Of a stretch of 59,908 nucleotides of DNA, positions 1 through 10,125 are shown piece after piece; position 1 is the first letter of the stretch; the number at the start of each line of letters is the position of its first letter. The translations under genes were made by a program, and so were the position numbers. The stretch is from Neobacillus dielmonensis (GTDB lineage: Bacteria > Bacillota > Bacilli > Bacillales > Cytobacillaceae): contig NZ_HG942021.1 of the NCBI RefSeq assembly GCF_000612665.1, positions 1 through 59,908 on the forward strand, given 5' to 3'. The notes beneath the pieces are model-generated. The model was given only the letters and a program-made list of their open reading frames with translations. It was not told where the DNA came from and did no database searches.

Positions 1-16
1 AGGACGCTGCCAGGCA
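1..16 (+). rRNA. rrf: 3' end of 5S rRNA (partial)
   Basis: The first bases, AGGACGCTGCCAGGCA, match the conserved 3' end of Bacillus 5S rRNA (the usual end is GTAGGACG-C-GCC-A/G-GGC). The rest of the gene lies upstream of the window. An intrinsic terminator follows immediately, as expected for the end of an rRNA operon. In B. subtilis an rRNA operon also lies just upstream of ctsR. Identification rests on 16 bases plus context. Confidence 0.7.
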
Positions 17-22
17 ATAGTG

Positions 23-50
23 AAAGGCAACCTGAAATGGTTGTCTTTTT
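23..50 (+). terminator. Intrinsic terminator of the rRNA operon
   Basis: AAAGGCAACC pairs with GGTTGTCTTT across a 6-nt loop, and the 3' arm runs into a T-tract (TTTTTT). It sits a few bases after the 5S rRNA end, so it most likely ends the upstream rRNA transcript. Between it and the ctsR promoter (about 51-264) I see no gene. Confidence 0.8.
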
Positions 51-264
51 TGTGTTTATAGAATTTTAAGAAAGAAACATTATAGATTCTAAAGACAATT
101 TGCGGAATTCTATGAAGGAAATGTCATCATTCCTGTATTAAGCCGGTTAGCTGCATTTTATCCCCAACCAAGACTTTTACAATATCCTCAATAAAATTGG
201 AATATCCTGCATTTTCACGTTTCACAATTGCGAAATTTGGAGAAAATCATATAGTAGTGAATCG

Positions 265-293
265 TTGCATCTGAATCAGAAATTGATTATAAT
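265..293 (+). promoter_or_regulatory. Sigma-A promoter of the ctsR operon
   Basis: The -35 is TTGCAT (265-270) and the -10 is a perfect TATAAT (288-293), with a 17-bp spacer. It lies directly upstream of the CtsR operator and drives ctsR-mcsA-mcsB-clpC and probably radA-disA. I did not find a convincing sigma-B promoter, which B. subtilis has here as well. Confidence 0.8.
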
Positions 294-296
294 TAT

Positions 297-313
297 AGTC
301 AAAGATAGTCAAA
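297..313 (+). promoter_or_regulatory. CtsR heptad-repeat operator
   Basis: AGTCAAAGATAGTCAAA consists of two direct heptads (A/G-GTCAAA) separated by 3 nt, exactly the CtsR consensus. It starts 4 bp after the -10, so a bound CtsR dimer would cover the transcription start. This indicates autoregulation of the class III heat-shock operon. Confidence 0.92.
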
Positions 314-340
314 GTCAGATGATGGCAGGGGGGTGGAATG

Positions 341-802
341 ATGCGGAACATTTCCGATATTATCGAGCATTACTTGAAGCAAGTATTGGAAATGAGTGAT
401 GAGGACTTAGTCGAAATCAAACGCAGCGAGATAGCCGATAAATTTCAGTGTGTCCCTTCTCAAATAAATTATGTAATCAACACACGTTTTACAATAGAAA
501 GAGGTTACCTTGTCGAAAGTAAACGGGGCGGCGGTGGCTATATCCGAATTATGAAGGTACAGTCTCTCGGCTCCACTCAACTAATCGAACACTTGCTTTC
601 GCTTTTTCATAATCGGATTAGCCAAGCAAGTGCTGAAGATGTTATTACCCGTCTCGTACAAGAGGAGGTTATAACCAAGCGTGAAGCAAAAATTATGCTT
701 AGTGTGATTGATCGTTCCGTTTTATATATTGACCTTCCATATCGGGATGAATTAAGAGCCAGAATGCTAAAAGCAATGTTAACCTCATTGAAATATAACT
801 AA
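341..802 (+). CDS. ctsR: CtsR, transcriptional repressor of class III heat-shock genes
   Basis: CtsR is the dimeric repressor of clp genes. It releases DNA on heat and is inactivated through McsB. The 153-residue protein has the winged helix-turn-helix near residues 28-56 and the glycine-rich wing R62-GGGG-Y67, the known thermosensing loop with the arginine targeted by McsB. The C-terminal half carries the dimer/ClpC-interacting helices (REAK, RDELRARM). Two ATGs are adjacent (338 and 341). Family proteins start one residue before NISDII with a single extra residue, which favours 341, although the purine-rich ribosome site fits either. First gene of a four-gene operon, 24 nt before mcsA. Confidence 0.97.
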   Translation: MRNISDIIEHYLKQVLEMSDEDLVEIKRSEIADKFQCVPSQINYVINTRFTIERGYLVESKRGGGGYIRIMKVQSLGSTQLIEHLLSLFHNRISQASAEDVITRLVQEEVITKREAKIMLSVIDRSVLYIDLPYRDELRARMLKAMLTSLKYN

Positions 803-826
803 TATTGCAGCCGAAGAGGTGAAATC

Positions 827-1378
827 ATGAACTGTCAGGAGTGTAATCAACGGCCTGCTGCTGTTCATTTTACAAAAATCGTGAATGGCGAAAAAACCGA
901 AGTACATCTTTGTGAAAAATGTGCCCAGGAGAAGGGTGAAATGTTTATGTTCAGCGGGGAATCTGGTTTTTCCTTTAATAATTTATTAGCTGGACTTTTA
1001 AATATCGATCCTTCATTCCATAAGCAGGAACAGAATCCATTTCAACAAGAAGAAATTCTTCAGTGTCCGCACTGTTCCATGACATTTCCGCAATTTTTAA
1101 AGATTGGCAGGTTTGGCTGTGCACATTGCTATGAAACCTTCCAAGACCAGTTAAAACCGGTGCTAAGGCGGCTTCACGGCGGGAACTGGACACATAGCGG
1201 AAAAATACCAAAACGAATTGGCGGAGGAATCTCTCTAAGGAAGAAAATTGATGAATTGAAAAGTGCGTTACGGGAGTCTGTTATCCAGGAAGAATTTGAA
1301 GAAGCAGCAAGTATACGTGATGAAATTCGCGAACTAGAGAGAAAGCTCACTGCGAGCCAGCAAGAGGGAGGAAAATGA
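827..1378 (+). CDS. mcsA: McsA, zinc-binding activator of the McsB arginine kinase
   Basis: McsA activates McsB and helps deliver CtsR and damaged proteins to ClpCP. The 183-residue protein has two treble-clef-like zinc sites: C3/C6 with C29/C32, and C80/C83 with C98/C101. A C-terminal UVR/coiled-coil motif spans about residues 135-175 (E/K-rich, with [13 protein letters not shown]). That motif is shared with UvrB/UvrC and ClpC and mediates protein contacts. Ribosome site GAAGAGGTG. The gene ends one base before the mcsB ATG, and its last codons contain the mcsB ribosome site, suggesting translational coupling. Confidence 0.96.
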   Translation: MNCQECNQRPAAVHFTKIVNGEKTEVHLCEKCAQEKGEMFMFSGESGFSFNNLLAGLLNIDPSFHKQEQNPFQQEEILQCPHCSMTFPQFLKIGRFGCAHCYETFQDQLKPVLRRLHGGNWTHSGKIPKRIGGGISLRKKIDELKSALRESVIQEEFEEAASIRDEIRELERKLTASQQEGGK

Positions 1379-1379
1379 C

Positions 1380-2453
1380 ATGTCGCTCGAGCGGTTTTTA
1401 AATAAAGCAGTAAGCTCGTGGATGAGCCAAGAAGGACCAGACTCTGATATTGTTCTAAGCTCCCGAATTCGTTTGGCCAGGAACTTTGACAATTATTCTT
1501 TTCCAACCGTTTTTTCACATGAAGAAGCCAAACAGGTTATTCATGATATCGAAGGGGTTTTAAAAAAATCTCCATTTCAAAAGTTTGGGCAAATGGAATT
1601 ACTTAAAATTGATGAGATGCAGCCGTTGCAAAAGCGAGTATTAGTCGAAAAGCACTTAATCAGCCCGCATCTATCGGATGATGCCCCGCATGGAGCAGTT
1701 CTTTTATCCGAAAACGAAGAAGTTAGTATTATGATAAATGAGGAAGATCATATTCGCATCCAGTGTTTATTTCCGGGGCTGCAATTGAAGGAAGCTTTAA
1801 GCACGGCGAATGAAATTGATGATTGGTTGGAGAATGCTGTTCATTTTGCTTTTGATGAAAAGCTTGGCTATCTGACTAGCTGCCCAACAAATGTAGGAAC
1901 GGGGCTTCGGGCATCGCTGATGATGCATTTACCTGGACTCGTTATGACACAGCAGATTAACCGAATTATCCCTGCAATTAACCAATTGGGATTTGTTGTA
2001 AGAGGGATTTATGGTGAGGGAAGTGAAGCCCTTGGTAATATCTTTCAGATTTCTAATCAAATAACACTTGGAAAATCGGAGGAGGACATCTGTCGTGATT
2101 TAATGGGGGTTGTCAGCCAGATCATTTCACAGGAAAGGTCAGCCCGGGAAGCATTACGGAAAAGTTCCAACATACAATTAGAAGATAGAGTTTTTCGTTC
2201 GTTAGGTGTTTTAACTCATAGCCGAATCATCGAATCCAAAGAAGCAGCCAGATGTTTATCAGATGTTAGATTGGGTATCGATATGGGCTATATTCATAAT
2301 ATGTCTAAAACCATCCTGAATGAACTAATGATTTTAACTCAGCCGGGATTTCTCCAGCAATACGCTGGCGGCCCTTTAAGGCCGTATGAACGAGACATCA
2401 GACGTGCTGCATTAATCCGTGAACGGATTCAGATGGAAACTGAGAAAAGATAA
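1380..2453 (+). CDS. mcsB: McsB, protein-arginine kinase
   Basis: McsB phosphorylates arginines on CtsR and misfolded proteins, marking them for ClpCP. The 357-residue protein has the phosphagen-kinase-like fold with the ATP-binding S-x-R-x-R motif (residues 28-31, SRIR). The loop [12 protein letters not shown] contains the catalytic-loop cysteine (near residue 167). The C-terminal [17 protein letters not shown] segment corresponds to the phosphoarginine-binding region. Ribosome site AGGGAGG overlaps the end of mcsA. It lies between its activator (mcsA) and the unfoldase it feeds (clpC), as in other Bacillaceae. Confidence 0.96.
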   Translation: MSLERFLNKAVSSWMSQEGPDSDIVLSSRIRLARNFDNYSFPTVFSHEEAKQVIHDIEGVLKKSPFQKFGQMELLKIDEMQPLQKRVLVEKHLISPHLSDDAPHGAVLLSENEEVSIMINEEDHIRIQCLFPGLQLKEALSTANEIDDWLENAVHFAFDEKLGYLTSCPTNVGTGLRASLMMHLPGLVMTQQINRIIPAINQLGFVVRGIYGEGSEALGNIFQISNQITLGKSEEDICRDLMGVVSQIISQERSAREALRKSSNIQLEDRVFRSLGVLTHSRIIESKEAARCLSDVRLGIDMGYIHNMSKTILNELMILTQPGFLQQYAGGPLRPYERDIRRAALIRERIQMETEKR

Positions 2454-2465
2454 GGAGTGAGTGAT

Positions 2466-4907
2466 ATGATGTTTGGCCGTTTTACTGAAAGAGCACAAAA
2501 GGTTTTGGCATTAGCTCAGGAAGAAGCCATTCGCCTTGGCCATAATAATATTGGAACAGAGCACATCCTTTTAGGGTTAATCCGCGAAGGAGAAGGCATT
2601 GCTGCTAAAGCTCTATTTGGACTTGGGCTCGGATCCGATAAAATTCAAAAAGAAGTAGAAAATTTAATTGGCAAAGGCCAAGAATCATCTCAGATTATTC
2701 ACTACACCCCAAGAGCGAAAAAAGTAATTGAATTATCAATGGACGAAGCACGAAAACTAGGGCACTCCTATGTAGGAACGGAGCATATTCTGCTTGGTCT
2801 TATCCGTGAAGGCGAAGGTGTAGCTGCCCGGGTATTAAATAATCTGGGTGTCAGCTTAAATAAAGCACGCCAGCAAGTACTTCAATTGTTAGGAAGTAAT
2901 GAATCAGGCGGACACCAAGGTGGTGCGTCAGCTAGTGCCAATACACCAACATTAGATAGCTTGGCGAGGGATTTGACCGCCATTGCCCGGGAAGGCAGCT
3001 TAGATCCTGTTATTGGCCGCAGCAAAGAAATCCAGCGTGTTATTGAGGTCCTAAGCCGCCGTACGAAAAACAATCCAGTATTAATTGGGGAACCTGGTGT
3101 TGGTAAAACTGCGATCGCTGAGGGGCTTGCCCAGCAAATCGTAAATAATGAAGTACCAGAAATCCTTCGTGATAAGCGCGTCATGACTCTTGATATGGGG
3201 ACTGTTGTGGCTGGAACAAAATACCGCGGGGAATTTGAGGACCGGTTGAAGAAGGTTATGGATGAGATTCGCCAAGCGGGAAATATCATTCTATTTATTG
3301 ATGAACTTCATACCTTAATTGGTGCCGGGGGTGCAGAAGGAGCAATCGACGCATCCAATATTTTAAAACCATCGCTAGCCCGTGGAGAATTGCAGTGTAT
3401 TGGTGCTACAACCCTTGATGAATATCGTAAATATATTGAAAAAGATGCAGCTCTAGAGCGGCGCTTCCAGCCAATCCGCGTGGATGAACCAACTGCGGAA
3501 GAATCCGTTCAAATTCTTCAGGGATTACGTGACCGCTATGAAGCGCATCACCGTGTATCGATTACTGATGAAGCGATAGAAGCTGCAGTTAAGTTATCTG
3601 ACCGTTATATTTCTGACCGGTTCCTTCCGGATAAAGCCATTGATTTAATTGATGAAGCAGGTTCGAAGGTGCGGCTTCGCTCCTATACCACTCCTCCTAA
3701 TTTAAAAGAGCTTGAAGTGAAGCTTGAGGAGGTTCGTAAAGAAAAGGATGCAGCGGTTCAAAGTCAAGAATTTGAAAAAGCAGCATCATTAAGGGATTCA
3801 GAACAGCGCTTGCGAGAACAGCTTGAAGAAACAAAGAAAAGCTGGAAAGAAAAGCAAGGCAAGGAAAACAATCAAGTTACCGTAGAAGATATTGCAGCAG
3901 TTGTCTCTAGCTGGACAGGAATACCAGTCTCCAAACTGGCTCAAACGGAAACCGAGAAACTGCTTAATTTAGAGGAAATTCTACATTCTCGTCTAATCGG
4001 ACAGGAAGAAGCGGTTAAGGCAGTCTCAAAAGCAGTGAGAAGAGCAAGAGCTGGATTAAAGGATCCTAAACGCCCAATTGGCTCTTTTATCTTCCTTGGT
4101 CCTACTGGTGTAGGTAAAACAGAATTAGCCCGTGCCTTGGCTGAGGCAATGTTCGGCGATGAAGATGCAATGATCCGGATTGATATGTCCGAATATATGG
4201 AGAAGCATTCGACTTCCCGTCTTGTCGGCTCACCTCCAGGGTATGTTGGTTATGAGGAAGGCGGCCAGCTGACCGAAAAGGTTCGTAGGAAGCCATACTC
4301 TGTCATTCTGTTGGATGAAATTGAAAAAGCGCATCCGGATGTATTTAATATTTTGCTTCAGGTACTAGAAGATGGTCGCTTAACGGATTCTAAAGGCAGA
4401 ACGGTTGACTTCCGGAATACCGTCTTAATTATGACATCAAATGTCGGGGCTGACACGTTAAAACGGAATAAGTACGTTGGCTTTAATATTCAAGATACAA
4501 CCCAAGACTATAAAGACATGAAGGGAAAAGTCATGGAAGAATTGAAAAAGGCTTTCCGTCCTGAGTTCCTGAACAGGATTGATGAAATTATTGTCTTCCA
4601 TGCCCTAGAAAAGAAACACTTAGACGAAATTGTTACTTTACTGTCGGATCAGTTGATCAAACGGCTTAAAGAGCAAGATATTCATATTGAGCTTACTCCA
4701 GCAGCTAAGAGCAAAATTTCCGAAGAAGGCTATGATCCTGAATATGGTGCACGGCCATTAAGAAGGGCGATTCAAAAGAATGTGGAAGATATGCTATCCG
4801 AAGAACTTCTTAAAGGCACCCTGCTTACGGGCCAGCAGGCCATTATTGATGTCGAGAACGGAGAATTTGTCGTCAAAACAGCTGAGAGAACAGGGGTTTC
4901 ACAATAA
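2466..4907 (+). CDS. clpC: ClpC, AAA+ unfoldase of the ClpCP protease
   Basis: ClpC is a class III Clp ATPase that unfolds phosphoarginine-tagged proteins for ClpP. The 813-residue protein contains two N-terminal Clp-N repeats (about 1-145), the D1 module (Walker A GEPGVGKT, Walker [10 protein letters not shown]), a coiled-coil M domain with UVR-like sequence (about 405-480), the D2 module ([22 protein letters not shown]) and the ClpP-docking VGF loop (KYVGFN). An upstream in-frame GTG at 2457 lies within the ribosome site AAGGAG, so the ATG at 2466, giving the family start [10 protein letters not shown], is chosen. Last gene before a terminator. Confidence 0.97.
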   Translation: MMFGRFTERAQKVLALAQEEAIRLGHNNIGTEHILLGLIREGEGIAAKALFGLGLGSDKIQKEVENLIGKGQESSQIIHYTPRAKKVIELSMDEARKLGHSYVGTEHILLGLIREGEGVAARVLNNLGVSLNKARQQVLQLLGSNESGGHQGGASASANTPTLDSLARDLTAIAREGSLDPVIGRSKEIQRVIEVLSRRTKNNPVLIGEPGVGKTAIAEGLAQQIVNNEVPEILRDKRVMTLDMGTVVAGTKYRGEFEDRLKKVMDEIRQAGNIILFIDELHTLIGAGGAEGAIDASNILKPSLARGELQCIGATTLDEYRKYIEKDAALERRFQPIRVDEPTAEESVQILQGLRDRYEAHHRVSITDEAIEAAVKLSDRYISDRFLPDKAIDLIDEAGSKVRLRSYTTPPNLKELEVKLEEVRKEKDAAVQSQEFEKAASLRDSEQRLREQLEETKKSWKEKQGKENNQVTVEDIAAVVSSWTGIPVSKLAQTETEKLLNLEEILHSRLIGQEEAVKAVSKAVRRARAGLKDPKRPIGSFIFLGPTGVGKTELARALAEAMFGDEDAMIRIDMSEYMEKHSTSRLVGSPPGYVGYEEGGQLTEKVRRKPYSVILLDEIEKAHPDVFNILLQVLEDGRLTDSKGRTVDFRNTVLIMTSNVGADTLKRNKYVGFNIQDTTQDYKDMKGKVMEELKKAFRPEFLNRIDEIIVFHALEKKHLDEIVTLLSDQLIKRLKEQDIHIELTPAAKSKISEEGYDPEYGARPLRRAIQKNVEDMLSEELLKGTLLTGQQAIIDVENGEFVVKTAERTGVSQ

Positions 4908-4948
4908 GCAGAATATAAATGTCTGTCTGTATAATAATTAACTTCCCT

Positions 4949-4996
4949 GAGGTACACGTGAATAAAGTAACATCCGTGTACCTCTTTTTATTTTTT
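4949..4996 (+). terminator. Intrinsic terminator after clpC
   Basis: GAGGTACACG (4949-4958) pairs perfectly with CGTGTACCTC (4975-4984), followed by TTTTTATTTTTT. It ends the ctsR-clpC transcript. radA downstream could be reached by readthrough. Confidence 0.9.
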
Positions 4997-5083
4997 AGGC
5001 TCTGTTAAATTTAGCTGTTGATTTCCGCTCCAATCAACAGAGTTAAAAAAATCAACAGTATCGTTTTACGGAGCCTTTTTTTA
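4997..5083. repeat. Palindromic repeat element, copy A (terminator-like)
   Basis: The outer arms AGGCTCTGT (from 4997) and ACGGAGCCT (to 5076) pair and are followed by TTTTTTT. Inside is a perfect 9-bp hairpin CTGTTGATT/AATCAACAG around TCCGCTCC, then a second ATCAACAG. A diverged copy lies at 33379-33456. The structure could act as a second terminator before radA, but recurrence elsewhere marks it as a dispersed element rather than a private terminator. The left end has no clear boundary with the clpC terminator. Confidence 0.65.
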
Positions 5084-5116
5084 TAGCAAAAAAACAACTA
5101 AGAAAGGAACTGCCTT

Positions 5117-6499
5117 ATGGTGAAAAGAAAAACAAAGTTTATTTGCCAGGAATGCGGCTATGAGTCGCCTAAATGGATGGGAAAATGCCCGGGCTGCGGC
5201 CAATGGAACAAAATGACGGAAGAGGTAGAGGTTACAGGTCCAGCCAGAAGAGGAGCTTTTGCTCATTCTCAGGGCGGTTCTGCTATTCTCTCCAAACCCA
5301 CACCCATTACTAGCATTGAATCCGTAAGTGAGCCTAGAATTCTGACTGACTTGGCAGAATTAAATCGGGTTTTAGGGGGCGGTGTGGTTAAAGGTTCATT
5401 AGTCTTAATCGGCGGTGATCCTGGGATTGGTAAGTCCACGCTGCTTTTGCAAGTATCCTCTCAATTAGCCAATAAAGGCAACCAGGTCTTGTATATTTCC
5501 GGAGAAGAGTCCTTGCGCCAAACCAAGCTCCGGGCAGAACGTCTTCATATCGCTTCGGAAAACCTGTTGGTTTACGCAGAAACCAACCTAGAGGAAATTA
5601 ATCGTACCATTGACGCTACCAACCCAAGTTTCGTTATCATTGATTCCATTCAAACTGTTTTTCATCCGGATGTGACCTCAGCACCGGGAAGTGTATCACA
5701 AGTACGTGAATGTACTGCGGAATTAATGAGAATCGGCAAAACAAAAGGGATTGCCATTTTCATAGTCGGGCATGTGACAAAAGAAGGGGCAATTGCCGGT
5801 CCAAGGCTACTAGAGCATATGGTAGATACTGTTCTGTACTTTGAGGGAGAGCGGCACCATACCTACCGGATCTTACGTGCCGTCAAAAACCGCTTTGGTT
5901 CTACCAATGAAATGGGTATTTTTGAAATGAAAGAATTTGGCCTTGAAGAAGTGGAAAATCCTTCAGAAATCTTCCTGGAAGAACGTTCAAGGGGGGCAGC
6001 AGGTTCCACCGTGGTAGCTTCCATGGAGGGGACACGTCCCGTACTGGTTGAAATCCAGGCTTTGATTTCGCCGACAAGCTTTGGAAACCCGAGAAGGATG
6101 GCAACTGGAATCGATCATAACCGTGTTTCGTTGTTAATGGCTGTTCTAGAGAAACGGGTAGGCATGCTCCTTGCCAACCAGGATGCTTATTTAAAGGTTG
6201 CTGGTGGCGTGAAATTAGATGAACCCGCAATTGACTTAGCCATAGCTGTCAGTATTGCTTCTAGCTTTAGGGATGATCCATCAAGACCAACAGATTGTAT
6301 TATTGGGGAAGTCGGTTTAACAGGTGAGGTAAGAAGGGTATCAAGAATTGAACAGCGCGTACAAGAAGCAGCAAAAATGGGTTTTGAACGTATCATTCTT
6401 CCTGCAAACAATTTAGGCGGCTGGAAGGGGCCGGAAGGAATTCAACTGATTGGCGTTTCTTCAGTCAGTGAGGCACTTCGAGCAGCCCTAGGGGGATAA
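5117..6499 (+). CDS. radA: RadA, RecA-like branch-migration/helicase protein (Sms)
   Basis: RadA is a hexameric DnaB-type ATPase that extends recombination intermediates during DNA repair and natural transformation. The 460-residue protein has an N-terminal C4 zinc finger (C10, C13, C24, C27), Walker [10 protein letters not shown] near residue 100, the RadA-specific KNRFG motif near residue 255, and a C-terminal Lon-protease-like domain lacking a need for proteolysis. Length is typical. It is preceded by a terminator and a repeat element. disA follows 3 nt after its stop, the partner order seen in Bacillus. Confidence 0.96.
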   Translation: MVKRKTKFICQECGYESPKWMGKCPGCGQWNKMTEEVEVTGPARRGAFAHSQGGSAILSKPTPITSIESVSEPRILTDLAELNRVLGGGVVKGSLVLIGGDPGIGKSTLLLQVSSQLANKGNQVLYISGEESLRQTKLRAERLHIASENLLVYAETNLEEINRTIDATNPSFVIIDSIQTVFHPDVTSAPGSVSQVRECTAELMRIGKTKGIAIFIVGHVTKEGAIAGPRLLEHMVDTVLYFEGERHHTYRILRAVKNRFGSTNEMGIFEMKEFGLEEVENPSEIFLEERSRGAAGSTVVASMEGTRPVLVEIQALISPTSFGNPRRMATGIDHNRVSLLMAVLEKRVGMLLANQDAYLKVAGGVKLDEPAIDLAIAVSIASSFRDDPSRPTDCIIGEVGLTGEVRRVSRIEQRVQEAAKMGFERIILPANNLGGWKGPEGIQLIGVSSVSEALRAALGG

Positions 6500-6502
6500 T
6501 GG

Positions 6503-7576
6503 ATGGAACATAAACGGTCGGGAGAGCAATCGATTAACGATATCATACAGTTGGTGGCACCGGGGACACCGATACGCGAAGGCCTCGACAATGTACTGCG
6601 GGCCAATACAGGCGGCCTGATTGTGTTAGGTTATAACGAAAAAGTGAAAGGGATTGTTGACGGCGGCTTTGAAATCAATTGTCCATTTTCACCAAGCCTT
6701 TTATATGAGTTGGCCAAAATGGACGGGGCGATTATTTTAAACGAATCAGGGAATAAAATTCTGATAGCTAACGCCCAACTAGCTCCTGATCCTGAAGTTC
6801 CTTCCTCGGAAACAGGCATGCGCCACCGTACAGCGGAAAGGACTGCGCGGCAAACCAAAGCCTTGGTCATTGCGATTTCTCAGCGAAGAAACGTGATTAC
6901 CTTGTACCAGGGGAATATCCGCTATGCCCTTAAGGACATTTCGGTTATCCTGACAAAAGCAAATCAAGCCATTCAAACGCTGGAAAAATATAAAGCAGTT
7001 GTTGAACAAAGTATTACGAATTTAAGTGTTTTAGAATTTGAGGAATCTGTCACCTATAATGATTTCTTATTAGTTTTGCATCGCTTTGAAATGGTATTAA
7101 AGATTAAAAATGAATTGTTGGCATTTCTTTATGAGCTGGGAACGGAAGGGCGCCTGATTCGGCTGCAAATGAACGAAATATTAACCGAGCTCGAAGACGA
7201 AGTTAAGCTAATTATCAAGGATTATGCCCATAATCGTGAAATTCATCCTGATGAAGTTTTGCAACGAATGCAAGGGTTGTCACTGAACGGAGCTATTGAG
7301 GATACGATAGTTTTAAAAATGCTTGGCTACCTGGGATATGTCCATTTAGATGAAATAAAACATCCACGCGGTTATCGAATACTGAATAAAATACCGCGTT
7401 TGCCAGGCGTGATTATTGAAAATCTGATTACTCAGTTTGATAATCTATCGAATGTTTTGGCGGCAACAGTGGAAGAATTAGATGATGTTGAAGGGATCGG
7501 CGAGGTCAGGGCCAAGAAAATCAAGGAAGGGTTTAAATTAATAAAAGAGCGACTTTACACCGACAGGCATTTATAA
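6503..7576 (+). CDS. disA: DisA, DNA-integrity scanning diadenylate cyclase
   Basis: DisA converts 2 ATP to c-di-AMP and pauses on branched DNA; RadA is its known partner. The 357-residue protein has the DAC-domain motifs D74-G75-A76 and R107-H108-R109. A helical spine follows, then C-terminal helix-hairpin-helix DNA-binding segments ([21 protein letters not shown]). It starts 3 nt after radA, so the two are translated from one mRNA. All catalytic motifs are intact. Confidence 0.96.
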   Translation: MEHKRSGEQSINDIIQLVAPGTPIREGLDNVLRANTGGLIVLGYNEKVKGIVDGGFEINCPFSPSLLYELAKMDGAIILNESGNKILIANAQLAPDPEVPSSETGMRHRTAERTARQTKALVIAISQRRNVITLYQGNIRYALKDISVILTKANQAIQTLEKYKAVVEQSITNLSVLEFEESVTYNDFLLVLHRFEMVLKIKNELLAFLYELGTEGRLIRLQMNEILTELEDEVKLIIKDYAHNREIHPDEVLQRMQGLSLNGAIEDTIVLKMLGYLGYVHLDEIKHPRGYRILNKIPRLPGVIIENLITQFDNLSNVLAATVEELDDVEGIGEVRAKKIKEGFKLIKERLYTDRHL

Positions 7577-7766
7577 AAAACAGACCCCAGAGTAATCAAG
7601 AACTTCCAATTATTTGACAGTTTGTTTTATTCAATGCTACCCTATTGGGAGTATGGATTTCTTGCAACAGCCCATGTTTCAAAATGATTACATTTTAAAA
7701 AAATAATCGCCAAATCAAGGTTTCATTTTGACGAATATGTTTATAATGAGTAGAGGAGGTGAAGGA

Positions 7767-8855
7767 ATGTTAAGAAGAATAGTGCAGGCTTGCTTCCTCA
7801 TAATGGGTGGTACGCTTGGGATTTTGTTATTGCCAGAGCTGTTCAATTTACTCCAAATAAATGACATTCCAGTTGTCAATAATTCTTATGTTACTGCTAT
7901 TTTAGGTGCTATTATTTTTTATCTTATTACCTTTTGGGCAGTAGATTACGTGTTTAATTTTATTAAGTGGGCAGAGGACTCATTAGTAAAAATACCTGTT
8001 ACCGATGTCTTATTTGGCAGCGTAGGGCTCATTTTCGGGCTATTGGTTGCTTTTTTAATAGGTTTTGCCCTCAATGCTGTCCAAGTACCGGTTATAAACG
8101 CAGTTGCTCCCATTTTACTTACGCTGTTATTCGGCTATCTTGGCTTTCAGGTTGGCTTTAAAAAACGTGATGAACTACTAGGATTGTTTGGTAAAGGAAG
8201 TTCCAAGAAAAAGGCTGCCGAAGAAGAGCCTGAAAAGGTTGACCATAAAACGCTGAAAATATTGGATACTAGCGTGATCATTGATGGCCGGGTCGCGGAT
8301 ATATGCCAAACGGGATTTTTAGAAGGGACCATTGTGATTCCACAATTTGTTCTCGCCGAGCTGCAGCATATTGCCGACTCCTCCGACGTCCTAAAGCGAA
8401 ATCGCGGCAGGAGGGGATTGGACATCCTTAACCGGATTCAAAAAGAACTTGCTATTAAAGTGGAAATTTATGAAGGTGATTTTGAAGATACCCAAGAGGT
8501 CGACTCTAAACTGGTCAAGCTGGCTAAAATGACAAGTGGCGTCCTTGTCACCAATGATTTTAATTTAAATAAAGTCTGTGAACTGCAAAATGTTTCAGTA
8601 TTGAATATAAATGACCTTGCAAATGCCGTGAAGCCTGTTGTCCTGCCGGGTGAAGAATTAACCGTACACGTGATTAAGGACGGCAAGGAGTATCACCAGG
8701 GTGTTGCCTACCTAGATGACGGAACAATGATTGTCGTCGAAGAAGGAAGAGAGTACATCGGAAAAAGAATCGATGTGCTAGTTACAAGTGTGCTGCAAAC
8801 CTCTGCAGGCAGAATGATTTTTGCAAAACCAAAGTTACTTGAAAAAGCACTTTAG
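7767..8855 (+). CDS. yacL: YacL, membrane-anchored PIN/TRAM domain protein
   Basis: The 362-residue protein has four N-terminal membrane segments (about residues 1-130) and a PIN domain starting at [12 protein letters not shown] with the usual acidic residues. A TRAM-like C-terminal domain follows (near [16 protein letters not shown]). PIN folds are typically metal-dependent ribonucleases; the physiological substrate of this family is not known to me. Start: the ATG at 7767 follows AGAGGAGGTG, and the upstream in-frame TTG at 7728 has no ribosome site. A TATAAT at 7742-7747 could be a -10, but no good -35 pairs with it. The 190-bp gap after disA otherwise holds nothing I recognise. Confidence 0.88.
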   Translation: MLRRIVQACFLIMGGTLGILLLPELFNLLQINDIPVVNNSYVTAILGAIIFYLITFWAVDYVFNFIKWAEDSLVKIPVTDVLFGSVGLIFGLLVAFLIGFALNAVQVPVINAVAPILLTLLFGYLGFQVGFKKRDELLGLFGKGSSKKKAAEEEPEKVDHKTLKILDTSVIIDGRVADICQTGFLEGTIVIPQFVLAELQHIADSSDVLKRNRGRRGLDILNRIQKELAIKVEIYEGDFEDTQEVDSKLVKLAKMTSGVLVTNDFNLNKVCELQNVSVLNINDLANAVKPVVLPGEELTVHVIKDGKEYHQGVAYLDDGTMIVVEEGREYIGKRIDVLVTSVLQTSAGRMIFAKPKLLEKAL

Positions 8856-8876
8856 GATAAAGAATGGAGTTTTCAT

Positions 8877-9569
8877 ATGACTTACCAAGTCATTCTCCCG
8901 GCTGCCGGCCAGGGAAAAAGAATGGGAGCAGGAAAAAACAAGCTGCTGCTGTCCCTAAATGATATACCGATTCTCATTCATACATTAAGGGTCTTTGAAG
9001 AAGATGACCATTGTGAGGGAATGATTTTAGCTATTCATCCTCAGGATGAGGCGGAATTTAATCGTTTGCTAAAGAACTATCAAATTCAAAAGGTCACTCG
9101 TTTAGTACCAGGCGGAAAGGAACGTCAGGACAGCATTTACAATGCGTTAAAAACCGTAAAGTCAGATGGTATTATCCTCGTCCATGATGCTGCCAGACCT
9201 TTTATAAAAATAGAACAGATTCATCGGTTAACCAAAACAGCGGAAACGGCAGGAGCTGCGATCATTGGGGTGCCAGCCAAAGATACAATGAAAAAAGTAC
9301 AAGATGGTGTGGTCACAGAAACTGTCGAACGTTCAAGCTTGTGGGCTGTTCAAACCCCGCAAGCTTTTCGTATTTCACTATTGCTTCAGGCGTATGACCA
9401 GGCTGAAGAGGACGAATTCATAGGCACCGACGATTCTAGCCTTGTTGAGAGAATGGGGTACCCGGTGGATATCGTAGAAGGTGACTATGACAATATTAAA
9501 ATCACTACACCAGAGGATTTATACTTCGCAGAAGCGATCTTAAAGAAAAGACAAAAGGAGTTTTGCTGA
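8877..9569 (+). CDS. ispD: IspD, 2-C-methyl-D-erythritol 4-phosphate cytidylyltransferase
   Basis: IspD makes CDP-methylerythritol from MEP and CTP, step 3 of the non-mevalonate isoprenoid pathway. The 230-residue protein has the nucleotide-binding start [21 protein letters not shown], the VHDAARP motif and the TPQAF motif near the active site. The stop codon overlaps the ispF start (TGATG), so the two consecutive-pathway enzymes are translationally coupled. Confidence 0.96.
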   Translation: MTYQVILPAAGQGKRMGAGKNKLLLSLNDIPILIHTLRVFEEDDHCEGMILAIHPQDEAEFNRLLKNYQIQKVTRLVPGGKERQDSIYNALKTVKSDGIILVHDAARPFIKIEQIHRLTKTAETAGAAIIGVPAKDTMKKVQDGVVTETVERSSLWAVQTPQAFRISLLLQAYDQAEEDEFIGTDDSSLVERMGYPVDIVEGDYDNIKITTPEDLYFAEAILKKRQKEFC

Positions 9570-10045
9570 TGTTTCGTATTGGACAGGGCTTTGATGTCCA
9601 TCAATTAACGGAAGGCCGCCCGCTGATTATTGGCGGTATTACTATACCTTATGAAAAGGGACTTCTTGGTCATTCTGATGCTGATGTCCTGCTGCACACT
9701 GTTGCAGATGCTTGCCTCGGTGCCATAGGTGAGGGGGATATTGGCAGACATTTTCCCGATACCGATCCCGCTTTTAAGGATGCTGACTCTGCTAAACTTA
9801 TGGAGCATGTCTGGGAGTTAGTCAAATCGAAAGGCTATCAATTAGTGAATGCGGATTGTACAATTATCGCCCAAAAGCCAAAGATGGCTCCTTATATCGA
9901 GCAAATGAAGCAACGGATCGCGGAATTGCTTGAAGCAGCACCCGAACAAATTAATGTGAAGGCGACTACAACTGAAAAGCTGGGTTTCACTGGCAGAGGT
10001 GAGGGAATCGCTTCGCAAGTGGTTTTGTTATTAGAAAAATCATAA
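9569..10045 (+). CDS. ispF: IspF, 2-C-methyl-D-erythritol 2,4-cyclodiphosphate synthase
   Basis: IspF cyclises CDP-ME 2-phosphate to MEcPP in the MEP pathway. The 158-residue protein begins [13 protein letters not shown], with metal ligands in DVH and in [12 protein letters not shown], and has the [14 protein letters not shown] signature. The ATG at 9569 is used rather than the in-frame TTG six bases upstream: it is spaced correctly from AAAGGAG, gives the family N-terminus and overlaps the ispD stop by one base. IspE and other pathway genes are not in the window. Confidence 0.96.
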   Translation: MFRIGQGFDVHQLTEGRPLIIGGITIPYEKGLLGHSDADVLLHTVADACLGAIGEGDIGRHFPDTDPAFKDADSAKLMEHVWELVKSKGYQLVNADCTIIAQKPKMAPYIEQMKQRIAELLEAAPEQINVKATTTEKLGFTGRGEGIASQVVLLLEKS

Positions 10046-10125
10046 TCTCGGAGTTAGGGCTTTATTGGGTAAATCTATAGTGGTAAAATAATTCGGGATG
10101 AAATTTGGAAAGTGGAGGCATTAAA

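Noticed and set aside
7728..7747. TTGACG and TATAAT before yacL as a promoter pair
   Set aside because: They are only 8 bp apart; no other -35 fits the TATAAT.
10053..10089. Promoter between ispF and gltX (TTAGGG/TATAGT or TTGGGT/TAAAAT)
   Set aside because: Neither pair combines acceptable hexamers with correct spacing.
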